From an uncultured Tenacibaculum sp. (lineage in GTDB: Bacteria > Bacteroidota > Bacteroidia > Flavobacteriales > Flavobacteriaceae): a stretch of DNA of 64,000 bases. Of this stretch, positions 1 to 9,264 are shown in pieces. The notes below the pieces were generated by a model, which was given only the letters and a program-made list of their open reading frames with translations, had not been told where the DNA came from and did not search any database. The DNA lies in the NCBI GenBank assembly GCA_947497895.1, contig CANMIL010000012.1:1-64000 (forward strand), written 5' to 3'. A program made the position numbers and the translations under genes. Within the stretch, counting starts at the first letter, position 1. Each line of letters opens with the position of its first letter.

Positions 1-90
1 GTCCTTCTGAGTTCGTTTTACATAATTGTTTTTCATCACACTGAAAATTTAGTGTAACGTTATTTCAGGACGAGACAGACACATAAAATA

Positions 91-124
91 AAAAAGCTCA
101 ATCATTAGTGATTGAGCTTTTTTA
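91..124. terminator. Bidirectional rho-independent terminator
   Basis: A 14-bp arm at 91-104 pairs with 109-122 around a TTAG loop, with A and T tracts on either side. It lies just beyond the rpsU stop codon on the minus strand and could also end a plus-strand transcript entering from the left. Bases 1-90 show no gene I can support. Confidence 0.85.
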
Positions 125-128
125 TTTT

Positions 129-317
129 TTAATCTTCTTTGAAAAGTTGTTCTTTGTAAGCAGCTTTTTGAATCTCTGCTCTTCTTTGAACTGAAGGCTT
201 AACGTATTGCTTTCTTTCTCTTAATTGCTGAAGCACTTTTACGTCTCTGTACTTACGCTTATAACGCTTTAAAGCTCTATCAATATTCTCACCTTCCTTT
301 ACAATAATTTTTAACAT
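129..317 (-). CDS. rpsU: 30S ribosomal protein S21
   Basis: Small-subunit ribosomal protein needed for initiation on the 30S subunit. The 62-residue product is strongly basic, starts MLKIIVKEGENIDRALKRYK and has the family's Arg/Lys-rich helical body. The length is normal for Bacteroidota S21. The ATG at 317 is the only sensible start. It is transcribed alone toward the terminator at 91-124. In this phylum S21 has been linked to binding of the 16S 3' end and to the lack of Shine-Dalgarno use, and none of the starts in this window has an obvious Shine-Dalgarno site. Confidence 0.97.
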   Translation of the reverse strand: MLKIIVKEGENIDRALKRYKRKYRDVKVLQQLRERKQYVKPSVQRRAEIQKAAYKEQLFKED

Positions 318-379
318 ACTTTAAAATTTTAATTATACACTTTTGTCATTTGGGCTCTCTCAACTATTTAACATTATAA

Positions 380-407
380 CAAAGCTTATATAGCCAAAAA
401 GTTACAA
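380..407 (-). promoter_or_regulatory. Candidate rpsU promoter
   Basis: On the minus strand, TTG (407-405) is followed after 17 nt by AAGCTTTG (387-380), one mismatch from the Bacteroidota -7 consensus TAnnTTTG. It would give a leader of about 60 nt before rpsU. I see nothing else clear in the rpsU-prfA gap (318-597). Confidence 0.35.
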
Positions 408-597
408 CCTTAATCGTTCGATAATTGAAAAAGGTTTCAATTCTATAAAAAAAGAAAATGTAAAATGTACTTCGAAAATTTTGTTTGCCCCAGAAGAGAA
501 TAAAATCTTAGATATTTCCTTATTTTGAGATAGAACACAAATATTCGCGCAAGTTATGAATATTTAATGGCAATACAAACTCATTAGCCATTAAATA

Positions 598-626
598 AAA
601 AAGAGCCCGAAAATCGGGCTCTTTTT
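598..626. terminator. prfA terminator
   Basis: GC-rich stem: 600-610 pairs with 614-624 around an AAA loop, followed by a U tract when read in either direction. It sits right at the 3' end of the minus-strand prfA gene and partly abuts its stop codon. Confidence 0.9.
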
Positions 627-1703
627 TTATATTGTTTCTCCTAACTCTTTTAGTTTAGAAGTATTTTCTGCCAACATTAACTCATCAATGATTTTCTGAA
701 TATCTCCGTTTACGATATTTTGCAAATCATATAATGTTAAACCAATCCTATGATCAGTAACTCTTCCTTGAGGATAATTATAAGTTCTAATCTTTGCAGA
801 ACGATCTCCAGAAGTAACCATAGACCCTCTTTTCGCTGCATCTTCCGCTTGTTTTTTGGCTAACTCTAAATCGTATAAACGCGAGCGTAACACTTTAAAA
901 GCCTTCTCTTTGTTTTTATGCTGTGATTTCTGATCCTGACATTGAGCAACTAAACCTGTTGGAATGTGTGTTAAACGAACTGCTGAATACGTAGTATTTA
1001 CAGACTGACCTCCAGGACCTGATGAACAGAAATAATCAATTCTAACATCTTTGGGATTTATTTCAACGTCAAATTCTTCTGCTTCTGGAAAAACCATACA
1101 TGTGGCAGCAGAAGTATGTACCCTACCTTGTGTTTCAGTTTGCGGTACTCTTTGAACACGATGAACACCTGCTTCAAACTTTAAGGTTCCGTAAACATCT
1201 TCTCCAGAAACTTCGAATTGAATTTCCTTAAAACCTCCATTTGTCCCCTCGCTATAATCAACTATGGAAACGTTCCATCCTTTACCCTCACAATACTTTG
1301 AATACATTCTATATAAATCACCTGCAAAGATACTCGCTTCATCACCACCTGTTCCTGCTCTTAATTCAACTACCGCATTCTTGCCATCTTCAGGATCTTT
1401 CGGAATCAATAAAAACTTAATTTCTTCCTCTAACTCAGGTATTCTATTTTTAGCTTCATCCATTTCCATTTTAGCCATCTCAACCATTTCAGCATCACTT
1501 CCGTCAGCAATGATTTCCTTAGCCTCATCTATATTAGCCAACAAACCTTCATACTCGTTAGCTTTTTTAACAACCTTCCCTAGGTCTTTATATTCTTTAT
1601 TTAGTTGAACATAACGCTTTTGATCAGAAATAATATCTGGTTGAATAATCAAATCAGATACTTCATCATAACGCTGTTTAACAATCTGTAATTTATCTAG
1701 CAT
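627..1703 (-). CDS. prfA: Peptide chain release factor 1
   Basis: Cytosolic class I release factor that reads UAA and UAG stops and triggers peptidyl-tRNA hydrolysis. The 358-residue length is normal. The stop-codon recognition tripeptide appears as PQT in VQRVPQTETQGR, and the catalytic GGQ is in SSGPGGQSVNTT. The N-terminal part is the expected coiled-coil domain 1. The GGQ glutamine is the site methylated by PrmC in other bacteria. It is divergent from the lipoprotein gene at 1783 with an 80-nt gap. The reverse-strand frame at 1264-1608 is a shadow. Confidence 0.98.
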   Translation of the reverse strand: MLDKLQIVKQRYDEVSDLIIQPDIISDQKRYVQLNKEYKDLGKVVKKANEYEGLLANIDEAKEIIADGSDAEMVEMAKMEMDEAKNRIPELEEEIKFLLIPKDPEDGKNAVVELRAGTGGDEASIFAGDLYRMYSKYCEGKGWNVSIVDYSEGTNGGFKEIQFEVSGEDVYGTLKFEAGVHRVQRVPQTETQGRVHTSAATCMVFPEAEEFDVEINPKDVRIDYFCSSGPGGQSVNTTYSAVRLTHIPTGLVAQCQDQKSQHKNKEKAFKVLRSRLYDLELAKKQAEDAAKRGSMVTSGDRSAKIRTYNYPQGRVTDHRIGLTLYDLQNIVNGDIQKIIDELMLAENTSKLKELGETI

Positions 1704-1719
1704 TGCATCAAATCTTGGA

Positions 1720-1749
1720 TTGCGAATTTACAATTTTTCTTTAAATTTG
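1720..1749 (+). promoter_or_regulatory. Promoter for the lipoprotein at 1783
   Basis: TTG at 1720-1722, a 19-nt spacer and TAAATTTG at 1742-1749 match the Bacteroidota sigma consensus exactly. Transcription would begin near 1756, giving a short leader before the ATG at 1783. Confidence 0.65.
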
Positions 1750-1782
1750 AATAATCCACAAACAACTAAAACCAAATGATTT

Positions 1783-2214
1783 ATGAGAACTCTTACTATT
1801 CTTTCACTCATATTCCTATTGATTTCATGCAATTCTAAAGTTAAATCCGAAAAACCTAAATTTTTAATTGGAAATTGGGTTCGACTTAATAACGCTGTAA
1901 ATTCAACAACATTTGAAAATTGGGATAAAGACTTCAATGGCCTAGGATATACATTAAAAGAACAAGACACTACTTTTCAAGAAATTCTAAAAATTGAACG
2001 AGTTAATGGGAAACTTAATCTCAAAGTAATTGGAGTAAACGAAAATCCAACGTATTTTGTTTTCACGAATCAGACAGACACTTCTTTCACTTGTAAAAAC
2101 GAAAAAAACGAGTTTCCCAAAAAAATAAAATACTGGATAGATAAAGAAAAACTTTATGCCGAGGTATCCAATGACAACGCTAAAATCGATTTCATTTTTA
2201 AAAGACTTAAGTAA
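1783..2214 (+). CDS. Small lipoprotein, DUF6265-like
   Basis: A 143-residue protein with a lipoprotein signal (hydrophobic stretch then LLISC, Cys 16), so it is probably anchored in the outer or inner membrane on the periplasmic side. The mature part opens with FLIGNWVRL and is rich in beta strands. This resembles the DUF6265/lipocalin-like small beta-barrel lipoproteins of Bacteroidota, but the assignment is by eye. It has its own consensus promoter and a terminator that overlaps its stop codon, so it is monocistronic. No function can be assigned. Confidence 0.75.
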   Translation: MRTLTILSLIFLLISCNSKVKSEKPKFLIGNWVRLNNAVNSTTFENWDKDFNGLGYTLKEQDTTFQEILKIERVNGKLNLKVIGVNENPTYFVFTNQTDTSFTCKNEKNEFPKKIKYWIDKEKLYAEVSNDNAKIDFIFKRLK

Positions 2215-2232
2215 AAAACTTAAGTCTTTTTT
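2200..2232 (+). terminator. Terminator overlapping a stop codon
   Basis: A 12-bp arm AAAAGACTTAAG (2200-2211) pairs with 2219-2230, loop 2212-2218, followed by T-rich sequence. The TAA stop of the lipoprotein gene is in the loop. Confidence 0.85.
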
Positions 2233-2348
2233 ATTTCATAGCGTAGCTCGATAAAAATGTTAATTAGTAAAACTTTGAGTTAATTTTAACACTCCTATTC
2301 ACAAAATTAAAAGTATTACTATTATTTTCGCGCAAAATAATTTTAAGT

Positions 2349-3029
2349 ATGAAAAATTTACTTTCTAATATTAAAATTTTCACCCCTGAAGGCACGTATA
2401 TTAAAGACCCTGAATCATCTGACTTAGGTAAAAGAATTGTAGGAAACAGTATCATTTTAATAGAGGAGATAGGTTTTGAAAACTTTAATTTCAAAAAGCT
2501 AGGTCAAAAAATAGGTTCTAACGAAAGTTCCATATACAGATACTTCGAAAGCAAGCACAAGCTTTTAATTTACTTAACCTCATGGTATTGGGGATGGATA
2601 GAGTATCAATTAGTAATGGAAACCTATAGTATAACTGATTCCAAACAAAAATTAGTACAAGCTATTGAAGTTGTTACAAGAACTACAAAACAAGACAACA
2701 ATTACGGTCATATTAATGAGGTTTTATTAAATAAAATTGTAATTAATGAAAACTCGAAATCGTATTTAACGAAAGATGTTGACACCGAAAACAAAGTAGG
2801 ATACTTTATGGCCTATAAACGAGTAGTGAAACGATTAGCTGAAATTATATCATCATTTAATGAGTCATACAAATTTGCTCTCAGCTTAGCAGGTACCATT
2901 ACCGAAAGTGCCCTACACCAACATTATATGAAATTGCATTTTCCATCGATAACCAGTTGTGGAGAAACCATAACTCCAACTGAATTTTTAACCAACTTAA
3001 CCCTTAACACTTTAGTAAATGACAAATAA
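2349..3029 (+). CDS. TetR/AcrR-family transcriptional regulator
   Basis: A 226-residue DNA-binding regulator. The N-terminal TetR helix-turn-helix is visible around residues 40-75 (FNFKKLGQKIGSNESSIYRY, then FESKHKLL). The rest is the variable all-helical ligand and dimerisation part. It overlaps the following ABC transporter gene by 11 nt and leads the TetR-ABC-HlyD-TolC unit, so it probably controls this exporter, most likely as a repressor released by an exported or membrane-active compound. That role is inferred from order only; no operator was identified. Confidence 0.85.
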   Translation: MKNLLSNIKIFTPEGTYIKDPESSDLGKRIVGNSIILIEEIGFENFNFKKLGQKIGSNESSIYRYFESKHKLLIYLTSWYWGWIEYQLVMETYSITDSKQKLVQAIEVVTRTTKQDNNYGHINEVLLNKIVINENSKSYLTKDVDTENKVGYFMAYKRVVKRLAEIISSFNESYKFALSLAGTITESALHQHYMKLHFPSITSCGETITPTEFLTNLTLNTLVNDK

Positions 3030-4677
3030 CACAATTACTCCATGGAAACGTTTTCTCGGGTTAGTAAATCTGGAAAGAAAAGATATTTTACAAATTGCAT
3101 ATTTTGCCATTTTCGAAGGGGTAGTCGCATTATCATTACCTCTAGGAATTCAGGCAATTATTAATTTAATTCAGGGAGCTCAAGTATCCGCTTCTTGGAT
3201 CATTTTGATCATATTGGTTACCTGCGGAGTAGCTTTTTCAGGTGTATTGAAACTAGCTCAAATGCGAATTATTGAAACCATTCAGCAACGCATCTTTACT
3301 AGAGCGTCTATTGAACTAAGTTACCGTTTTCCTAAAATAAAGATGGCAGAACTTAGAAACTACTACCTTCCCGAATTGGCAAATCGTTTTTTCGATACGT
3401 TGACTATTCAAAAAGGGCTATCGAAGTTACTAATTGATGTACCTTCGGCTCTTTTACAAATTATATTCGCTTTACTTCTTTTATCATTTTACCATCCATT
3501 TTTCATATTCTTTGGAATATTATTGGTGATACTTATATATGCGGTTTTTAAATACACTGCTCAAAAAGGGCTTGACACAAGTTTAAAAGAGTCAAAACAT
3601 AAATATAAAGTGGCTCATTGGCTTCAAGAAGTAGCAAGAGCAGTGGTAAGCTTTAAAGTTTCAGGTAAAACTAATTTAGCCATTAACAGATGTGACACCT
3701 TCGTTGCAGACTATTTAAGTGCGAGAGAAGATCACTTTAAAATATTGGTTCTGCAGTATAAGAAAATGATTGGTTTTAAAATCTTAGTTACTTTTGGATT
3801 ACTATTCATGGGAGGATTCTTAGTACTAAATCAGAAAATGAATATAGGACAGTTCGTAGCAGCTGAAATTATTATTCTTTTGATCATTACCTCTGTAGAA
3901 AAACTCATTCTAGGTTTAGAATCATATTATGATGTATTAACTTCCATAGAGAAATTAGGTCAAGTAAATGACAAACCTTTAGAAGCTCAAGAAGGAGAAG
4001 TTATTAAAAACGAAGATAACTTTACTATTGAATTAAATAATGTTAGTTATAAAGTTAAAGACTTAAACCGACCCATTCTTGAGGAAATCTCACTTACTAT
4101 AAATCCAAAAGATAGAATACTTGTTGAAGGGGAAAGCGGAAGTGGTAAATCAAGTCTATTACAATTAATTTCAGGGATCAACCTTCCCACATCAGGTAAT
4201 ATCTTTGTAAACAATCTTTCTATTGAATGTTTATTTATCAAAGAATATAGAGCGAAACTCGGTTTATCTTTATCAGAAGAAACACCTTTTGAAGGCACTA
4301 TAAGAGATAATATCTCTTTTGGAGATCCAGAAATAACTGATGATATGATCTTTGAAATACTAGATAATGTAGGATTAACTAATTATATAAAGCTACAACC
4401 AAAGGGATTAAATACTGTATTAAAACCTGGAGGAAAACAAATAGCTTATACAATTTCAAAAAAGATTGTACTTGCAAGAGCTATAGCAAAAAAACCAAAT
4501 ATTTTAATATTAGAAGATCCTTTAGATCAGTTTAAAAAAGACGAAACCAAAAAAATCATAGACTTTTTAGCGAACCCAAAACAACCTTGGAGTTTAGTTG
4601 TAGTAAGCAGCAACTCTAGTTGGAAAGACAAGTGCAATAAGCATATTGTTTTAGAAAATGGAAGTTTAAAAAAATAA
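3019..4677 (+). CDS. ABC exporter half-transporter with degenerate NBD
   Basis: A 552-residue fusion of a six-helix type I exporter membrane domain (about residues 20-300) and a nucleotide-binding domain (about 335-552). There is no C39 peptidase domain. Walker A is intact (GESGSGKSS, about 370-378). The other motifs are altered: no Q-loop glutamine is obvious (LSLSEETPFEG), the LSGGQ signature reads KPGGKQ (about 469-474), Walker B ends LILEDP where LLLDEP is usual, and the switch histidine is replaced (VVVSSNSSW). It overlaps the TetR gene and lies 11 nt before the HlyD gene. The role is energising export through HlyD and TolC; the substrate is unknown. Confidence 0.88.
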   Translation: MTNNTITPWKRFLGLVNLERKDILQIAYFAIFEGVVALSLPLGIQAIINLIQGAQVSASWIILIILVTCGVAFSGVLKLAQMRIIETIQQRIFTRASIELSYRFPKIKMAELRNYYLPELANRFFDTLTIQKGLSKLLIDVPSALLQIIFALLLLSFYHPFFIFFGILLVILIYAVFKYTAQKGLDTSLKESKHKYKVAHWLQEVARAVVSFKVSGKTNLAINRCDTFVADYLSAREDHFKILVLQYKKMIGFKILVTFGLLFMGGFLVLNQKMNIGQFVAAEIIILLIITSVEKLILGLESYYDVLTSIEKLGQVNDKPLEAQEGEVIKNEDNFTIELNNVSYKVKDLNRPILEEISLTINPKDRILVEGESGSGKSSLLQLISGINLPTSGNIFVNNLSIECLFIKEYRAKLGLSLSEETPFEGTIRDNISFGDPEITDDMIFEILDNVGLTNYIKLQPKGLNTVLKPGGKQIAYTISKKIVLARAIAKKPNILILEDPLDQFKKDETKKIIDFLANPKQPWSLVVVSSNSSWKDKCNKHIVLENGSLKK

Positions 4678-4688
4678 AGTAAACGGTT

Positions 4689-6047
4689 ATGTTGAACATA
4701 TCTAAAAATAAAATTTCAAAGTACATAGACCTTACCTCGTTAAAATCGGGACAAGAAATATTCACTAAAGAATACCACAAAAAGTTCAAGAAATTTTTAC
4801 TTGTTTCTATTGTAATTCTGTTTATTATACTATTCCTTCCTTGGACTCAAAACATTACTAGTAAAGGGAATGTTACAACGTTAAAGCCAAGTCAAAGGCC
4901 TCAAACATTACAATCTCAAATTCCTGGAAGAATTGAACAGTGGTTTGTACAGGAAGGAGATTTCGTTAAAAAAGGTGATACCATTTTAAGAATATCAGAA
5001 ATTAAAAGTGATTATTTTGATGAAAGACTTGCCGAAAGAACAGGTGTCCAACTTGATGCTAAATCATCATCTGTTGTTGCCTACAAAAACAAAGTCATCG
5101 CCCTACAGAATCAAATAAACGCATTAAGACAAGAAAGAGGTTTAAAATTAAATCAAACTAAAAACAAGCTTACTCAGGCTCGCCTTAAAGTAAAGAGTGA
5201 CAGTATTGATTTGGAAGCGGTAAAAACCAAAAACGAAATTGCTAAAATTCAGTTTGATCGTGTCGTTACACTTCAAAAGGAAGGTTTAAAAGCAGTAAAA
5301 GATGTGGAAGAAAAGAGAGCCAAATTACAGGAAGCTAACGCGAAATTGATCTCTCAACAGAATAAACTTTTAACATCTAAAAACAAAGTTATTAATGCTG
5401 AGTTAGCTATTTCGACCTTAAAAGCTACCTATGCTGATAAATTATCAAAGGCACAAAGTAGTCTTTTCACCGCTCAATCAAGTGCATTTGATGGAGAAGC
5501 TCAAGTATCAAAACTTGAAACGAATTTAGCCAACTATAAAAAGAGAGGTAGCTTATTATACGTTACCGCTCCACAAGACGGTTTCATCAACAAAGCGATT
5601 AAATCTGGTTTAGGTGAAACCTTTAAAGAAGGTGAGCAACTTGTAAGTATCATGCCTGCGAACTACGATTTAGCTGTTGAAATGTTTGTTCGTCCAATTG
5701 ACCTTCCTTTGATCCATATTGGTGAAAAAGTTAGAGTACAATTTGATGGATGGCCAGCAATCGTTTTTAGTGGGTGGCCAAATATTTCCTATGGAACTTA
5801 TGGTGCTGAAGTTATTGCTATTGAAAACTTTATTAGTAGCAATGGAATGTTTAGAGTTTTATTAACTCCAGATCAAAAAACAGAACCATGGCCCACAGCT
5901 ATTAGAGTTGGATCAGGCGCGAGAACTATTGCTTTACTTGAAAACGTTCCTATTTGGTATGAATTATGGCGACAAATCAACAGTTTCCCTCCTAATTTTT
6001 ATCAACCTGAAAAGAAATCAGACGACAAGAAAAAAAAGAAAAAATAA
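4689..6047 (+). CDS. HlyD-family periplasmic adaptor (membrane fusion protein)
   Basis: A 452-residue adaptor joining an inner-membrane transporter to an outer-membrane channel. One N-terminal transmembrane helix (about residues 36-53) precedes a biotinyl-lipoyl-like half (IPGRIEQWFVQEGDFVKKGD, about 79-98). A long alpha-helical hairpin rich in Lys, Gln and Ala follows (about 120-285), then the second lipoyl half and a beta-barrel region. The C terminus is a run of Asp and Lys. It sits between the ABC gene (11-nt gap) and TolC (38-nt gap), so all three are probably one exporter. Confidence 0.92.
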   Translation: MLNISKNKISKYIDLTSLKSGQEIFTKEYHKKFKKFLLVSIVILFIILFLPWTQNITSKGNVTTLKPSQRPQTLQSQIPGRIEQWFVQEGDFVKKGDTILRISEIKSDYFDERLAERTGVQLDAKSSSVVAYKNKVIALQNQINALRQERGLKLNQTKNKLTQARLKVKSDSIDLEAVKTKNEIAKIQFDRVVTLQKEGLKAVKDVEEKRAKLQEANAKLISQQNKLLTSKNKVINAELAISTLKATYADKLSKAQSSLFTAQSSAFDGEAQVSKLETNLANYKKRGSLLYVTAPQDGFINKAIKSGLGETFKEGEQLVSIMPANYDLAVEMFVRPIDLPLIHIGEKVRVQFDGWPAIVFSGWPNISYGTYGAEVIAIENFISSNGMFRVLLTPDQKTEPWPTAIRVGSGARTIALLENVPIWYELWRQINSFPPNFYQPEKKSDDKKKKKK

Positions 6048-6085
6048 TTTAAGTCAATTACTTAGCTTTAAATTCGTACACATCA

Positions 6086-7477
6086 ATGAAAAAGTTTTTA
6101 TACGTTTTTTGTTTTATTAGTTCTATTGTTTTCTCTCAGGAAAACCCGAACATTCTTTCTTTCGAAGAGTATTTAGGCTATGTAAAAAAATTTCACCCTA
6201 TTTTAAAACAAGCTCAATTGGTTTCTTCAAAAGGAGAAGCCAAGTTGCTAAAAGCTCGAGGTGCTTTTGATCCAAAAATTGAAGTAGATTACAATAGAAA
6301 AAACTTTAAAGGGACGGAATATTATGACAAACTCAATAGTACATTTAAAATACCTACTTGGTACGGAATTGAATTCAAAGCGAATTATGAAAGTAATGAC
6401 GGTGTATACCTAAACCCAGAACTTAAAACTCCTAAAGAAGGTTTATATAGCGCTGGTGTATCAGTATCTCTTGCTAAAGGGTTATTGACAAATAAAAGGA
6501 TGGCTTCTTTGAGACAAGCAAAATTATACAATCAGCAATCCGTACAAAAACAGAAAATACTGGTTAACAAAATTCTATTTGATGCTACAAACACTTATTT
6601 TAAGTGGTTAAAAAATCATCAGATTAAGAATGTATACATCGATTATTTAAAGAATGCCAAAATACGATTAGAAAGCGTTAAGAGAAGTTTCGAATCAGGA
6701 GATAAACCGGCAGTTGACACCTTAGAAGCTAGCATTAACTATAAAAACAGGTTACTCGATCTTGAAAAGGCTAAAATTGGATACATTAAATCGAAACTTG
6801 AAGCTTCTAATTTCTTATGGTTAGAAAATGATGTACCTCTTGAATTAACAGAAACGGTAATACCAGACAACGAAACAGTCAATCTTATTGATGCCGTTTT
6901 GACAACATCAATAACCGATGCTGTAGATTTCAACATTGAAGACCATCCTAAATTGGTTAAATTACAATTGAAGAAACAGAGCTTAATTATTGATAAAAGG
7001 TTAAAATTAAACAATCTGCTTCCGAAGGTAGACCTTCAATATAACTTTTTATCATCCGATTACAGAAGCATCAATTCGTTTAATACTTCTAACTATAAGG
7101 GAGGTCTTAATGTAAGTATACCTTTGTTCTTAAGAAAAGAGCGAGGAGATTTAAAGCTTGCGAAAATCAAAATTAAAGAGATCGATTTTGATATTGCTTC
7201 TACCAGAGTTAATCTAAGAAACAAAATAGACGGTACTGTTCAACAAATAAATTCCTATAAAGAGCAATACAATATTTTGAATGATCTTGTTGTAGACTAC
7301 AAAAATTTGGTACAAAGTGAAGAACGTAAATTCAGCTTAGGAGAAGGTTCATTATTCTTAGTAAACTATCGAGAAGTTAAGCTTATTGAAAACCAACTTA
7401 AGTATATTAATACTCAATACAAGTACTTTGTTTCTAAATCGGAATTATTAAAAGTATTGAATCAACACGCTATATAA
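6086..7477 (+). CDS. TolC-family outer membrane efflux protein
   Basis: A 463-residue outer membrane channel. It has a Sec signal (MKKFLYVFCFISSIVFSQ) and two repeated helical-hairpin halves with alternating beta segments (for example GLYSAGVSVSLAKGL and YKGGLNVSIPLFL), the usual OEP layout. It completes the TetR-ABC-HlyD-TolC operon and is followed by a hairpin terminator. The start ATG at 6086 gives the signal peptide; the overlapping frame at 5908 is a shadow. Confidence 0.92.
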   Translation: MKKFLYVFCFISSIVFSQENPNILSFEEYLGYVKKFHPILKQAQLVSSKGEAKLLKARGAFDPKIEVDYNRKNFKGTEYYDKLNSTFKIPTWYGIEFKANYESNDGVYLNPELKTPKEGLYSAGVSVSLAKGLLTNKRMASLRQAKLYNQQSVQKQKILVNKILFDATNTYFKWLKNHQIKNVYIDYLKNAKIRLESVKRSFESGDKPAVDTLEASINYKNRLLDLEKAKIGYIKSKLEASNFLWLENDVPLELTETVIPDNETVNLIDAVLTTSITDAVDFNIEDHPKLVKLQLKKQSLIIDKRLKLNNLLPKVDLQYNFLSSDYRSINSFNTSNYKGGLNVSIPLFLRKERGDLKLAKIKIKEIDFDIASTRVNLRNKIDGTVQQINSYKEQYNILNDLVVDYKNLVQSEERKFSLGEGSLFLVNYREVKLIENQLKYINTQYKYFVSKSELLKVLNQHAI

Positions 7478-7484
7478 TATAAAT

Positions 7485-7520
7485 TAAAAAGACCTTGAAC
7501 AACTGTCCAAGGCCTTTTCG
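7485..7520 (+). terminator. Terminator of the export operon
   Basis: An imperfect stem AAAAGACCTTG / CAAGGCCTTTT with one A-C mismatch encloses a short loop and is followed by T-rich sequence. It lies 8 nt after the TolC stop. The gap from 7521 to 7856 is very AT-rich; I see no gene or clear signal in it. Confidence 0.7.
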
Positions 7521-7856
7521 TCTAACCAAACTTAGTATAAAAACTAACTACTACTATTGTAAATATTTTTATATAAATGTATACTTTGTTTCTTATTTTC
7601 AAAAAAAGCTCTCCTTTCAGGGAATGTTAACATAGGGAAATCTTACTCAGAGAAGCCTTGATAATGAATTCATAACGCTAAAATATGAATTCTACTTTAG
7701 GGAAAACAAACTATTACTAATAATTTCTATATTTAATGAACTTTTGTAACTCTTAAACTGTGTTTTTGTTTGATGGTTACACTTATTTGACACACTATTA
7801 TTTTAAAGGTCACAAAAAAATTAAAAAAAATTAAACTTTTTTGAAATTACTATTTT

Positions 7857-8141
7857 CTAGTATAAATATTTCCTTAAAACAACCCTGTGCTCAGGTATAG
7901 ATTTATCGTAATTTTCCACTAAAAGCTCCAGTATTTCCGGCTTCTTACCCCCTATATCTCTTTTTGAGTTATATTTTGATACATATAAATTATATATATC
8001 TGATCCTTCTAAATATTTTTTTTCAAAAATTAAAAAATGTTCTTCATTTAATTCTGAATAGCATATTGAATCTCCTAAAAAAGTTTCAGATTTATCTTCA
8101 AAAAAATCAGAAAACTCATAATACCTAAAAACGTTCTCCAT
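7857..8141 (-). CDS. Hypothetical 94-residue protein downstream of clpS
   Basis: I do not recognise this family. The product is acidic, soluble-looking and rich in Tyr, Phe and Glu, with no signal peptide or membrane helix. It begins one nucleotide after the clpS stop codon, which suggests translational coupling and supports it being a real gene. It is the last gene of the tpiA-prmA-clpS run. No terminator is obvious after it. Confidence 0.6.
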   Translation of the reverse strand: MENVFRYYEFSDFFEDKSETFLGDSICYSELNEEHFLIFEKKYLEGSDIYNLYVSKYNSKRDIGGKKPEILELLVENYDKSIPEHRVVLRKYLY

Positions 8142-8142
8142 T

Positions 8143-8418
8143 CTATACTATTTCAGCCGAAAGCCCTAAATCTAATAACTTAGAACATTTTGGTTTCAAT
8201 TCTTTAAAATCGCCAGTTTTAACTGAACACTTACCTTTGTAATGAACTAATATAGTGCATTGTTCTGCTTGTTCTGGTGTGTGCTCACAAACACTGATTA
8301 AACTATCTATTACAAAATCGAACGTATTTACATCATCATTGTACAAGATAATTTCATGTTGTCTAGTTTCTTGTGTTAAAACGTCTAGCTCTTCTTGAAT
8401 TTTTTCAATTGTACTCAT
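8143..8418 (-). CDS. clpS: ClpS, ATP-dependent Clp protease adaptor
   Basis: Cytosolic adaptor that delivers N-degron substrates to ClpA/ClpC-ClpP. The 91-residue product has the expected layout: a short flexible N terminus, then the core with the N-end-rule pocket NDDVNTFDFVID and the conserved VHYKGK histidine segment. It lies 7 nt downstream of prmA and is probably cotranscribed and coupled with it, an arrangement common in Bacteroidota. Confidence 0.95.
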   Translation of the reverse strand: MSTIEKIQEELDVLTQETRQHEIILYNDDVNTFDFVIDSLISVCEHTPEQAEQCTILVHYKGKCSVKTGDFKELKPKCSKLLDLGLSAEIV

Positions 8419-8425
8419 TCTGCCA

Positions 8426-9259
8426 CTATTTTTGATAGCGTAAAGCTACCCATTTATTTCTCTCTATAGTCTTAATTAACAATAATTTATGCTTTTTCAC
8501 TTCATTATCAATGATTGGAATGTCTTCGTGATAAAATCCACTTAACAATAATGTACCATTATCATTTAAACAATTTATATAAACTTCCATATCCTTTAAC
8601 AAGATATTTCTGTTAATGTTTGCAATTATTAAGTCGTATTTTTTATCCTTTAATAACACGGAATCTCCTTCAAAAACAGAAATATTTTCACATTTATTTC
8701 TTTCAACGTTTTCTAGAGAATTTGTGTAACACCAAGCATCAATATCGATAGCATCGATTGGCTTAGCTCCCTTCATTTCAGCAAATATCGCTAAAATTCC
8801 TGTACCACACCCCATATCCAACACTTTTTTATTTGTAACATCCAAATCTAGTAGATGTTGCAACATCATGTATGTTGTTTCATGGTGTCCTGTTCCAAAG
8901 CTCATTTTAGGTTCGATTACGATGTCGAACTCTAAATTCGGATTCTCATGAAAAGGTGCTCTAACACTAACTTTATTCTCTACCTGAATAGGTTCAAAAT
9001 TCTTTTCCCATTCGGCATTCCAATTTGTTTGTTCAATTTCTTTATGAGAATATTCAATGCTAAACTCTTCAGAGTTCAGTACAAAAATACCATCGAGTAT
9101 ATTCTCATTCCAATCATTGTTCTGAATATAAGCTACTACTCCATTCTCATTTTCAACAAAACTTTCAAAACCTACCGATCCAAGTTCAGCAATTAAAATT
9201 TCAGTACCTGGCTCTTTTGGTGATATTGTAAAATTATATTCAGTATAAATATTATCCAT
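8426..9259 (-). CDS. prmA: Ribosomal protein L11 methyltransferase
   Basis: S-adenosylmethionine-dependent methylation of ribosomal protein L11. The 277-residue product has an N-terminal substrate domain, a MSFGTGHHETT segment, the SAM-binding motif VLDMGCGTGILAIFA and the motif IV equivalent IIANINRNILL. The length is normal. It lies 5 nt downstream of tpiA and 7 nt upstream of clpS in one minus-strand unit. Confidence 0.95.
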   Translation of the reverse strand: MDNIYTEYNFTISPKEPGTEILIAELGSVGFESFVENENGVVAYIQNNDWNENILDGIFVLNSEEFSIEYSHKEIEQTNWNAEWEKNFEPIQVENKVSVRAPFHENPNLEFDIVIEPKMSFGTGHHETTYMMLQHLLDLDVTNKKVLDMGCGTGILAIFAEMKGAKPIDAIDIDAWCYTNSLENVERNKCENISVFEGDSVLLKDKKYDLIIANINRNILLKDMEVYINCLNDNGTLLLSGFYHEDIPIIDNEVKKHKLLLIKTIERNKWVALRYQK

Positions 9260-9264
9260 TCAGA

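Noticed and set aside
1264..1608. 114-codon frame opposite prfA
   Set aside because: Lies wholly within prfA on the other strand; low-complexity Ser/Ile/Leu product typical of antisense shadow.
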